Translations under genes and position numbers: made by a program | Source of the DNA: Candidatus Nealsoniibacteriota bacterium | GTDB lineage: Bacteria; Patescibacteriota; Minisyncoccia; Minisyncoccales; PWPS01 | NCBI GenBank assembly: GCA_003554445.1 | Contig: PWGJ01000002.1 | Location: forward strand, 1-24,400 | DNA length: 24,400 nucleotides | Reading direction: 5' to 3' | The notes under the pieces: model-generated | The model's input: the letters and a program-made list of their open reading frames with translations, nothing else | The model's database searches: none | Told to the model about the DNA's origin: nothing | In this document: piece after piece, positions 16,741 through 21,319 of the stretch | How positions within the stretch are numbered: position 1 is the first letter of the stretch | How the letters are laid out: every line of letters begins with the position of its first letter

Positions 16741-16778
16741 CTATTGACATATATTGACAGTTCCCTTGCGTAATCCTT
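16695..16778 (-). ncRNA. Candidate short leader or small RNA (about 85 nt)
   Basis: The predicted start of the leftward promoter (near 16778) and the intrinsic terminator (ending near 16695) define a transcript of about 85 nt with no ORF. It would contain the double-stem terminator and two TGTCAA copies. It may be a stable small RNA or the terminated form of the late leader; it is not supported by any known family. Confidence 0.35.
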
Positions 16779-16813
16779 AGTGTAAATATACAGCAGATTT
16801 GTCAAATTGTCAA
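16744..16813. repeat. Four TTGACA/TGTCAA copies around the divergent promoter region
   Basis: TTGACA occurs at 16744-16749 and 16754-16759, and its complement TGTCAA at 16800-16805 and 16808-16813. The two pairs face each other around the predicted transcription start. The right-most copy serves as -35 of the leftward promoter; the others could be operator sites for a regulator or alternate promoter elements. Confidence 0.55.
16785..16813 (-). promoter_or_regulatory. Strong leftward promoter upstream of CHAP/terL operon
   Basis: On the minus strand TTGACA (16813-16808) and TATATT (16790-16785) are separated by exactly 17 bp. This is the best vegetative-type promoter in the window (6/6 and 5/6). 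Transcription would start near 16778 and reach the terminator after about 40-80 nt. Confidence 0.65.
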
Positions 16814-16828
16814 GGTTATTGCTATTTG
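16799..16828 (+). promoter_or_regulatory. Weak candidate rightward promoter for the orphan gene
   Basis: TTGTCA (16799-16804) and an extended -10 TGCTATTTG (hexamer 16823-16828) are separated by 18 bp. The -35 is 5/6 but the hexamer at -10 is poor. It overlaps the leftward promoter, so the two could be mutually exclusive. Confidence 0.3.
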
Positions 16829-16906
16829 AAACAACTATACCTGGTGCCAGTTATCTTGTGCAATCAATATATATTGTGGTACCCTGCCCTTAAGGAGGGC
16901 GGTGCC

Positions 16907-17302
16907 TTGCAAACTATCTTGATAGATGGGCCATTTGACGGGACTGTAGTAACCCTGGAAAGACCCTTGGTCGATGCACTGGCCATCATGCAGGCTGTCG
17001 ATGACCCCTCGATCACAAAGACGTATTACTATTATCCCTGGAATGAAAGCTTCAGCATTTACGCTGGCCTGTTCAATAACATCAAAAGACTTATCGTTGA
17101 GCAGATGGTTCCTTACACGGGTAATGGTACGGTGCAAAAATTCGATGAGGGGATATTCTTCAGTGAAGCGGAAAAAAAGTTAAGAGAAAAGAGTAAAAAG
17201 GCCAAGCTCTTAAATTACCGGGTTAAAAATTCACGGGAGCACTGCTATATATCGAATACAGTTAAAATAGTCGGGGTATTTGATTATTATATCTACCCCT
17301 GA
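16907..17302 (+). CDS. Orphan plus-strand gene inside the late block
   Basis: A 131-aa protein of unknown function read against the direction of the surrounding genes. The start is TTG at 16907 because AGGAGGG ends 7 nt upstream; the open frame extends to 16799 but without a usable site. It begins MQTILIDGPFDGTVVTLERP and has an aromatic YYYYPWNESFSIYAGLF core, then a Lys-rich helical region (about 85-110). The Shine-Dalgarno lies in a small GCCCT-TAAGG-AGGGC hairpin, which might control translation. Its 3' end overlaps the small terminase gene tail-to-tail by 10 nt. It could be a host-modifying 'moron' or a late regulator; neither is shown. Confidence 0.6.
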   Translation: MQTILIDGPFDGTVVTLERPLVDALAIMQAVDDPSITKTYYYYPWNESFSIYAGLFNNIKRLIVEQMVPYTGNGTVQKFDEGIFFSEAEKKLREKSKKAKLLNYRVKNSREHCYISNTVKIVGVFDYYIYP

Positions 17303-17820
17303 TCTTCTGGCTCCTTAAAGGTAATGGTAATATCCTCACCGGCAATGCCGATATTGGTCTGGTGGCTGTCTTTGTAAGAGGGCTTAAGCTCTTTTAAGCG
17401 AAACATCAGCAAATTATCCGAATACTTCCTGACTTGCCCTCTTTGTTCGCCCTGGTAATATACCGGCTCAAGATAACCGTGCATGCCCCGCCTGATAACC
17501 TCTTCCTCCATCAGCTCCACCAGATCTTCTTTCGCCTTCTGGTATGCCTGGTTAAAAAGCTTATCATTATCGTTCCAGTAACGCACAGTAAACCTGCTTA
17601 CATTGGCATTTTTGGCTGATTGCTGTACCATTCCCCCGCTATCCATGTAGGAATTAAGGAAAATTAGCTGTTTTTGCCTTTTTGCGTATTGTTCTAAGTC
17701 TATTTCTTCGGGCACATAGTCATCTGCTACCTCTTTGGGCATTCCAAGGCTGTAAACCTGGTAATAATTCTCATCTTCCTTTGGATTTACGTATTTTGCC
17801 GGCAAATTATCCCTGCTCAT
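17293..17820 (-). CDS. terS: Terminase small subunit
   Basis: This 175-aa protein probably recognises the packaging site and recruits the large subunit. Residues about 50-85 form a helix-turn-helix (MVQQSAKNANVSRFTVRYWNDND) of the type common in small terminases. This is followed by a long helix (AYQKAKEDLVELMEEEVIRRGMHG) with the usual RRG turn, then a LLMFRLKELKPSYKDSH motif, matching the family's LxxRLKALxPExYRDR-like block. The acidic C-terminus is also typical. ATG lies 7 nt after AGGGAG. Its partner terL is 1.8 kb downstream rather than adjacent, with the CHAP gene and an opposing gene in between. Confidence 0.8.
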   Translation of the reverse strand: MSRDNLPAKYVNPKEDENYYQVYSLGMPKEVADDYVPEEIDLEQYAKRQKQLIFLNSYMDSGGMVQQSAKNANVSRFTVRYWNDNDKLFNQAYQKAKEDLVELMEEEVIRRGMHGYLEPVYYQGEQRGQVRKYSDNLLMFRLKELKPSYKDSHQTNIGIAGEDITITFKEPEDQG

Positions 17821-17836
17821 GCGATCACTCCCTGCT

Positions 17837-18109
17837 TTAAAGCTCCCAAATCGGCAAATTTTCGTATTCTGAATACAATAAATCCCGGTAATAGCGCACT
17901 GGATCGACTAAATCCGGGCAAGTTTCCAAATGCGGGCATAGCACAGGCCGAAAATACTTAAACCTTTCTTTTTTCAGCTCTGTTTCATACTCTTTTTGCA
18001 GCTTTAAATCTTCATTCTCCCTGAAACCATCTAAGAAGCCAAGCTCCCAGGCCTCATTTTTGCTAGAATGGTAACTGAACATATTGGTTGCCCTGCCTAT
18101 GTTCATCAT
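17837..18109 (-). CDS. Hypothetical small protein
   Basis: A 90-aa protein (from the ATG at 18109) without a recognised family. It has an acidic helical first half with a ELGFLDGFRENEDLKLQKEYE segment, then a CPHLETCPDLV block with two Cys that may bind metal weakly, and a Tyr-rich end. The start at 18109/18106 was preferred over one at 18139 because AAAGGGTGA lies just upstream. It overlaps the preceding gene by about 47 nt and precedes terS by 16 nt, so it is probably co-transcribed with it. The function is unknown. Confidence 0.5.
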   Translation of the reverse strand: MMNIGRATNMFSYHSSKNEAWELGFLDGFRENEDLKLQKEYETELKKERFKYFRPVLCPHLETCPDLVDPVRYYRDLLYSEYENLPIWEL

Positions 18110-18290
18110 TTTCACCCTTTCCCGCCGGCATAACCGCAAATTTGCCCTCGTATAAATCTAATTTACACGGTCTATTCTCATATTTTTCTTTCACCGGGGC
18201 CGGATCATAGAGTTTGCACCTCGGACAATAAAACAAAAGCTTCCCACTCGGTGTTTTATAGTCTGATATTTTCCATTTATGCTGGTAAAT
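18063..18290 (-). CDS. Hypothetical small CxxC protein, possible AUU start
   Basis: A protein of about 75 aa with a single CPRC knuckle (LLFYCPRCKLYDPAP) and a third Cys (NRPC) that could make a small zinc-binding site. The only consensus ribosome binding site, GGAGGGG (18303-18297), lies 6 nt before an ATT codon at 18290, which overlaps the TAA of the upstream ORF in a TAATT arrangement like the usual TAATG coupling. A TTG at 18308 is in frame but lies upstream of that site and has no Shine-Dalgarno of its own. The start is thus uncertain. The function is unknown. Confidence 0.5.
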   Translation of the reverse strand: MYQHKWKISDYKTPSGKLLFYCPRCKLYDPAPVKEKYENRPCKLDLYEGKFAVMPAGKGENDEHRQGNQYVQLPF

Positions 18291-18475
18291 TAAAAACCCC
18301 TCCTGCAAATTTCATCTAATATCGGCATCAGTTCTAATTCTAAGCCTTTGCAGTAAATATCCCTGCAAGGATGATTAACGCACTTAGCCTTTTCTTCATA
18401 CATTCGGTTTGTGGTTCTCGCCCTACCATCAAGCTCCCCCAACCTGAGAACCTCTGTCGCTGCCGTAGTGATAAT
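18290..18475 (-). CDS. Hypothetical small Cys-rich protein with non-canonical start
   Basis: A frame of about 61 codons that is open from the GGAGG at 18488-18484 to TAA at 18290. No ATG, GTG or TTG follows at normal spacing: the codons after the site are ATA (18478), ATT (18475) and ATC. ATT is preferred for its 8-nt spacing. A TTG further in (about 18442) with AGAGG upstream would give a 50-aa product. The C-terminal half reads KCVNHPCRDIYCKGLELELM, with three Cys in a compact cluster. The stop is coupled to the next gene. It could be a small metal-binding protein; no family is recognised. Confidence 0.45.
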   Translation of the reverse strand: MITTAATEVLRLGELDGRARTTNRMYEEKAKCVNHPCRDIYCKGLELELMPILDEICRRGF

Positions 18476-18534
18476 TATCCCCCCCTCCTATCATAATATA
18501 CCTACCTTACCCCTAAAACGCCTTAGAATCGATC

Positions 18535-19005
18535 TCAGTAGCCTTCACGTTGATATTGTTCTTCTTCACACAAAGCTTCTGCTTCGCTTTTGGGAAGTTC
18601 TATGAGTTCACCGTTTCTTTTAATTTGTGATATTGCAATATCTTCGATTTGCTTCAATACAATACTTGCCGTGGTTTTCTGTCTATAAGGCCCGTAATAT
18701 TCCCCTTCATACACAACAACCCACCTGACCTCATCAGACTCCTGGTTTTGTACAGGCATTCCTTCATAAAGGTCCTTAAACAAATAGGCTCCGCAGGGGT
18801 AAACATCCCCATTGGGAAAACGAATAATATAGTCCCCGTAATTGGCCCTTAAAGAACCTTCCCTGGTCGGTATTGTTACCGGCCCAAGATCCAGGTTGCA
18901 TTTAATTGCCCCTGTAGCCACCATACCTGCAAACCAACCAGGAATATCTTCAAACCCCAGCCTGAAGGCATCTACTGTCGCTTCTTTTTTGCGGTATTGC
19001 ATCAT
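18535..19005 (-). CDS. Common prophage protein with GDYIIR...YPCG...F motif
   Basis: This 156-aa protein matches the pattern of a widespread small phage protein of unknown function: an N-terminal MQYRKKEATVDAFRLG (family version typically KYRKKPVVIEAFQW), a YGDYIIRFPNGDVYPCGAYLF core (family version GDWIIKGVKGEFYPCKPDIF) and a following KDLYE. It may be extended at the C-terminus (residues about 95-156) by a segment with VRWVVVYEGEYYGPYR. The ATG pair at 19005/19002 follows CAGGAGG. Upstream lies the AT-rich intergenic region with a perfect TATAAT, so this gene probably opens the leftward transcript. Confidence 0.65.
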   Translation of the reverse strand: MMQYRKKEATVDAFRLGFEDIPGWFAGMVATGAIKCNLDLGPVTIPTREGSLRANYGDYIIRFPNGDVYPCGAYLFKDLYEGMPVQNQESDEVRWVVVYEGEYYGPYRQKTTASIVLKQIEDIAISQIKRNGELIELPKSEAEALCEEEQYQREGY

Positions 19006-19076
19006 ATCTACCTCCTGCTTATTATTATATAACTTCTAATAGACTTGAAAAAGATAAATAAAAAATCAACACGTGA

Positions 19077-19106
19077 ATTATATCCTAAAAAAATATATAA
19101 ACGCAA
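19077..19106 (-). promoter_or_regulatory. Candidate leftward promoter at the head of the minus block
   Basis: On the minus strand TTGCGT (19106-19101) and a perfect TATAAT (19082-19077) are separated by 18 bp. A second TATAAT lies closer to the gene start (about 19030) but without a good -35. The -35 is only 3/6, so the assignment rests on the perfect -10 and the position. Confidence 0.42.
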
Positions 19107-19288
19107 GGGAACCTGAAACTCTTTTACCCCTACCCCCTCAAGATTTTTTAGTGAGATGTTGATGTCGGGATATGCTATATATAGCTGACGCATCGTTTCC
19201 TTGCCCCCCCACTTTGGTTTTCGCTTCGCTTTGGATTCGCTGTCGCTCACCATTCGCTTCACCTTGCGTTACCTCCAGTATTGTTTCA

Positions 19289-19317
19289 CCTGCCAAATAA
19301 ACATAAGGCTTGGCAGG
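19289..19317 (+). promoter_or_regulatory. Conserved-loop leader hairpin 1
   Basis: CCTGCCAA and TTGGCAGG (8 bp) close a 13-nt loop, ATAAACATAAGGC. The last bases of the stem also take part in a second short hairpin (CAGGAT...ATCCTG), so two structures compete. The start codon of the next gene is 49 nt downstream. Confidence 0.65.
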
Positions 19318-19366
19318 ATGAAAGCAATCCTGTCAGTCACTACAAACAAATGGAGGTATCATCACA

Positions 19367-19546
19367 ATGAGATTGTACGAATGCATCGAGAGCCTCGAGC
19401 TTGAGCAGGAACATTACAGCGCCATTGAGTCAATGGAGGCAGAGAAAGATAGCTGCGCTGACCTCGTTGAAGATTGCGAATACCTGGAAGAGGTAGTCGC
19501 TAATTGCGCTGAGAAGAATTGCATGCTCTGTGAAGTACCGTTTTAA
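19367..19546 (+). CDS. Small acidic Cys-containing protein
   Basis: A 59-aa acidic protein (begins MRLYECIESLELEQEH) with six Cys, including a pair in NCMLCEV at the C-terminus. It is largely helical by composition. GGAGG at 19352-19356 lies 10 nt upstream of the ATG. It is the first gene of the rightward block, following conserved-loop hairpin 1, and precedes hairpin 2 by 9 nt. No family is recognised. Its small size and placement fit early phage host-takeover peptides, but this is only a guess. Confidence 0.55.
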   Translation: MRLYECIESLELEQEHYSAIESMEAEKDSCADLVEDCEYLEEVVANCAEKNCMLCEVPF

Positions 19547-19555
19547 TCACCGGCA

Positions 19556-19597
19556 CCCTCGCCCCGCCTATAAACATAAGGCAGGCGGGGCTGAGGG
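19556..19597 (+). promoter_or_regulatory. Conserved-loop leader hairpin 2
   Basis: GCCCCGCCT and AGGCGGGGC (9 bp) close the same 13-nt loop ATAAACATAAGGC; an outer CCCTC/GAGGG stem extends it with a single T bulge. It is 30 nt ahead of the start codon of the next gene. There is no T tract behind it, so it is not a terminator. Confidence 0.7.
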
Positions 19598-19627
19598 CTG
19601 CCTAATATTATCTAGGAGGCTATCATC

Positions 19628-19843
19628 ATGTTTGTATCTAGGTGCAAGAAAGGTATCGAGGTTTATAACCAGCAGGTATCGGTTAGCATCCCCAAAGGTG
19701 TTGAGGTTCAGGTAGACTTCCATCCTACCCACAAAGGTAGAGTAGTTATCCGTTACGGCGCAGTAAGCATTAGCATCGGCAAAGAGTTAGCCAAGAAGCA
19801 CTTCAGCAAGTGTAAGCCTAAAGAAGATGCCAAGGCCAGCTAG
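19628..19843 (+). CDS. Small basic hypothetical protein
   Basis: A 71-aa basic protein (begins MFVSRCKKGIEVYNQQ) with alternating hydrophobic residues suggestive of a small beta-sheet (VSVSIPKGVEVQVDFHP; VVIRYGAVSISIG) and a Lys-rich C-terminal tail. TAGGAGG lies 9 nt before the ATG. The mRNA leader contains conserved-loop hairpin 2 and an ATATTATCTA stretch also found before the next gene. An intrinsic terminator follows 7 nt after the stop. The function is not recognised; nucleic-acid binding would fit the charge but is not shown. Confidence 0.58.
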   Translation: MFVSRCKKGIEVYNQQVSVSIPKGVEVQVDFHPTHKGRVVIRYGAVSISIGKELAKKHFSKCKPKEDAKAS

Positions 19844-19850
19844 GAGTATT

Positions 19851-19883
19851 GCCCTGCTCCCTCTCGGGGGTAGGGCTTTTTTT
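19851..19883 (+). terminator. Intrinsic terminator after the 71-aa gene
   Basis: GCCCT...AGGGC with an inner TCCC/GGGG pairing is followed by seven T residues. It is the clearest rightward terminator in the window, so the next gene needs its own promoter or read-through. Confidence 0.75.
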
Positions 19884-19907
19884 ATGTACTTCATCATCGC
19901 CAGACGG

Positions 19908-19936
19908 TTGGCAAAGTGCATTTTTCGCTGTAACAA
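19908..19936 (+). promoter_or_regulatory. Weak candidate rightward promoter
   Basis: TTGGCA (19908-19913) and TAACAA (19931-19936) are spaced by 17 bp and lie between the terminator and hairpin 3. The -35 is 5/6, the -10 only 3/6. Proposed mainly because a promoter is needed here. Confidence 0.3.
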
Positions 19937-19956
19937 AGGCATTCTTTTTTTCCTTC

Positions 19957-20006
19957 GGCTGCCTTCGCCGCCTTAAAAACATAAGGCAAGGCGGCTCAGG
20001 GCAGCC
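19957..20006 (+). promoter_or_regulatory. Conserved-loop leader hairpin 3
   Basis: An inner stem GCCGCCTT/AAGGCGGC (8 bp) closes the loop AAAAACATAAGGC, one base different from hairpins 1 and 2. An outer stem GGCTGCC/GGCAGCC (7 bp) is separated by a 3x4 internal loop. The start codon of the next gene is 33 nt downstream. Confidence 0.68.
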
Positions 20007-20039
20007 TACCTTATATTATCTAAAAGGAGAGGATTATTT

Positions 20040-20264
20040 ATGTTCATCATTGAGAGAAAGAAAGCAAAGAAAAGTAATGGTAAGGTGGATTATCGGTTCA
20101 TTACGGAAATTATCAGGCACAATAAAGAGATGAACGAGCTTGCTCAACAAGGACAAGTACTTGAAGCAGTGGCTGATTACTTCTTAGATTGTGAACCAGA
20201 CCTCTGTCCTCCCACTGCAGGGGCAAGTGCTTGCACAAACTGCCCAATTAAGGGCTATTTGTAG
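20040..20264 (+). CDS. Small hypothetical protein with Cys cluster
   Basis: A 74-aa protein with a basic N-terminal third (MFIIERKKAKKSNGK), a helical centre (YRFITEIIRHNKEMNELAQQ) and a C-terminal Cys cluster (C of DYFLDCEPDLC, then ACTNCPIKG) that may bind a metal ion. The ATG follows AAAAGGAGAGG by 7 nt. Its leader holds conserved-loop hairpin 3. The last codons overlap an imperfect terminator-like hairpin. No family is recognised. Confidence 0.55.
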   Translation: MFIIERKKAKKSNGKVDYRFITEIIRHNKEMNELAQQGQVLEAVADYFLDCEPDLCPPTAGASACTNCPIKGYL

Positions 20265-20273
20265 GGCTTTTTT
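20235..20273 (+). terminator. Imperfect terminator at the end of the 74-aa gene
   Basis: ACAAA/TTTGT and GCCC/GGGC stems with a 2x2 internal loop are followed 5 nt later by a T6 tract (20268-20273). Pairing is short, so termination is probably partial. Confidence 0.38.
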
Positions 20274-20280
20274 GTTTTGT

Positions 20281-20376
20281 GCAGGGTAGGTTGAGGAGAA
20301 ACAACAACCAGTACAGTTTTATACAGCATATATAACTATCTTACATCTTATTTATACCTACCTTAACCTACCTTGC
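20281..20376 (+). repeat. Direct and inverted ACCTACCTT repeats in a gene-free gap
   Basis: ACCTACCTT occurs twice with a 10-bp period (20356-20364, 20366-20374), and the last copy extended to AACCTACCTTGC is the near-complement (11/12) of GCAGGGTAGGTT at 20281-20292. The elements frame about 70 nt of AT-rich sequence before the 28-aa ORF. They could be operator sites or form a long-range stem. Confidence 0.4.
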
Positions 20377-20399
20377 AAATACTATTATAGAAGGTGATA

Positions 20400-20486
20400 A
20401 TGATGTTTATCGAGTTCGTTTTATGGATGATGTATTTCTTTATGCTGCATCAAGTTCTTAGATTACTCTTTGAAGGGAGTGGATGA
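20400..20486 (+). CDS. 28-aa hydrophobic peptide
   Basis: A tiny open frame encoding MMFIEFVLWMMYFFMLHQVL and a short charged end; it would form one membrane helix. AAGGTG lies close upstream (better spaced for the second ATG at 20403). Its stop overlaps the start region of the next gene (ATGA type), suggesting coupling. Hydrophobic mini-proteins are common in phage accessory regions; the function is unknown. Confidence 0.4.
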   Translation: MMFIEFVLWMMYFFMLHQVLRLLFEGSG

Positions 20487-20713
20487 TGATGACTAAGCTT
20501 GCATGCAGTATATGTAGACAACAAGATAAATTTTATACATGGCTTGTCGTAAACCATCCTGAGTTCGATTACAGTATTGCATTTTGTGGAGATTGTTACG
20601 AGGGATTTACTGAATCCTCATGGTGTCCCCCCGACCAATATAAATATAATTACACAGAATCACATGTATATGCTGATTTCGCATACGATCGCTGGCGAGA
20701 AAGTGATGATTAA
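20486..20713 (+). CDS. Small zinc-ribbon-like protein
   Basis: A 75-aa protein with two CxxC knuckles (ACSICRQQ and FCGDCYEG) about 25 residues apart, the layout of a four-Cys zinc-binding site. The rest is rich in Tyr, Trp and acidic residues (YKYNYTESHVYADFAYDRW). Three ATGs stand in a row (20483, 20486, 20489); GGGAG at 20475-20479 favours the second or third. It overlaps the 28-aa ORF. The zinc site is inferred from spacing; the role is unknown. Confidence 0.58.
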   Translation: MMTKLACSICRQQDKFYTWLVVNHPEFDYSIAFCGDCYEGFTESSWCPPDQYKYNYTESHVYADFAYDRWRESDD

Positions 20714-20740
20714 ACACGTGTTGAAGAGGTTGTAACCTCT
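20713..20740. promoter_or_regulatory. Two palindromes after the 75-aa gene
   Basis: AACACGTGTT (20713-20722) is a perfect 10-bp palindrome overlapping the stop codon's last base. AGAGGTT-GT-AACCTCT (20725-20740) follows at once. The tight centres favour DNA-level dyads for a dimeric protein over an RNA hairpin. Confidence 0.35.
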
Positions 20741-20808
20741 ATCTTAACGACATTGTCTTTTATTGCGTGGCCCATTATCGAGATTAGTTTCAGGAGGAGG
20801 TGAGATTT

Positions 20809-21021
20809 ATGCCCGAAATTAGACGACGCAATTTCTGGTATTGGACACATGATCTTGAAACCGATATTCATTACGTGTGGTGTCCTGAGTGCGTGCATAA
20901 ATTTACTAAGACCTACCCTTATTTCTTCCAGGAGGAATTTAAGTATTCCCCCATTAGCTTTGAAGTAACCCGCCATTGTCACAGTTGCGGGAGGATTGAG
21001 AAACCTATAAAGGAAGTATGA
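20809..21021 (+). CDS. Small zinc-ribbon-like protein
   Basis: A 70-aa protein with two knuckles, CPEC near residue 25 and CHSCG near residue 60, plus neighbouring His residues, so a zinc ribbon is likely. The N-terminus is MPEIRRRNFWYWTHDLET; between the knuckles is an aromatic KFTKTYPYFFQEEFKYSP segment. The ATG at 20809 was preferred over a GTG at 20800 because the GTG lies inside the GGAGGAGGTG ribosome binding site. The function is unknown. Confidence 0.6.
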   Translation: MPEIRRRNFWYWTHDLETDIHYVWCPECVHKFTKTYPYFFQEEFKYSPISFEVTRHCHSCGRIEKPIKEV

Positions 21022-21074
21022 TTATGTCTATCGAACGCTTCCAAGACTTTATCCTACAGAAGGAGATGATATAG
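21018..21074 (+). CDS. 18-codon micro-ORF between zinc-ribbon genes
   Basis: A short frame MIMSIERFQDFILQKEMI with AAAGGAAG upstream overlaps the preceding stop (ATGA) and ends in TAG that overlaps the GTG start of the next gene (TAGTG). It may be a small protein or only a coupling device that carries ribosomes to the next start. Confidence 0.35.
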   Translation: MIMSIERFQDFILQKEMI

Positions 21075-21202
21075 TGATTATCATTTGCAATGATTGTGGC
21101 TACAAGGCCGATACAAGTGTTGAGAATAACATACTTAAAGCCATCCAAGACCTGATTATTTTCACTTGCCCCGAATGTAACAGTGAAAGGATGATTGGGT
21201 AA
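21074..21202 (+). CDS. 42-aa zinc-ribbon protein
   Basis: A minimal zinc ribbon: CNDCG at residues 5-9 and CPECN at residues 32-36, with a helical spacer. GAAGGAGATG lies 6-8 nt before the GTG start. Four Cys in two CxxC knuckles about 23 residues apart match the general zinc-ribbon plan of many small phage proteins. It is translated from a start that overlaps the preceding micro-ORF stop. The role is unknown. Confidence 0.6.
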   Translation: MIIICNDCGYKADTSVENNILKAIQDLIIFTCPECNSERMIG

Positions 21203-21216
21203 TCCTGCTTAACCTT

Positions 21217-21285
21217 AGCTTCTGCTTGCCCTGCCCCTTGAAAACCGTAAGGGGGCAGGGCAAGGCAGAAGCTTTTGCTTTGTTT
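21217..21285 (+). promoter_or_regulatory. Long leader hairpin 4, divergent relative of hairpins 1-3 or terminator
   Basis: A 22-bp stem with one bulged G (arms 21217-21237 and 21252-21273) closes the loop TTGAAAACCGTAAG, which resembles the AAAC-TAAGG core of the other three loops. It is followed by TTTTGCTTTGTTT, so it may also end transcription of the zinc-ribbon genes. The next start codon is about 46 nt downstream. Confidence 0.55.
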
Positions 21286-21319
21286 CTTACAAATATATTA
21301 TTACAAAGGAGAGATCATT

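Larger units (their letters stand above)
19006..19366. other. Divergent intergenic control region
   Basis: This 361-nt gap separates leftward and rightward genes. It holds the leftward promoter candidate, an extended -10 TGCTATATA for rightward transcription (hexamer 19176-19181, no good -35), a cluster of TTCGCT repeats (about 19212-19258) and the first conserved-loop hairpin (19289-19317). A minus-strand open frame spans much of it (19008-19262), but it covers these signals and has no convincing start. Confidence 0.5.

Noticed and set aside
19008..19262. Minus-strand frame of 84 codons in the divergent region
   Set aside because: It covers the promoter candidate and TTCGCT repeats, has no convincing ribosome binding site, and its end is low-complexity Ile/Phe/Arg.
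19849..20133. Plus-strand frame of 94 codons
   Set aside because: It starts inside an intrinsic terminator and runs through hairpin 3 out of frame with the better supported 74-aa gene.
20560..20590. GTTCGATTAC, resembling a tRNA T-loop
   Set aside because: No acceptor stem or anticodon arm can be built around it, and it lies within the coding frame of the 75-aa protein.
20710..20982. Minus-strand frame of 90 codons
   Set aside because: It is antisense to the zinc-ribbon gene at 20809 and the palindromes; no ribosome binding site.
19289..21273. CRISPR array suggested by recurring hairpin sequences
   Set aside because: Repeats differ in their stems, spacing is irregular (hundreds of bases) and genes lie between them.
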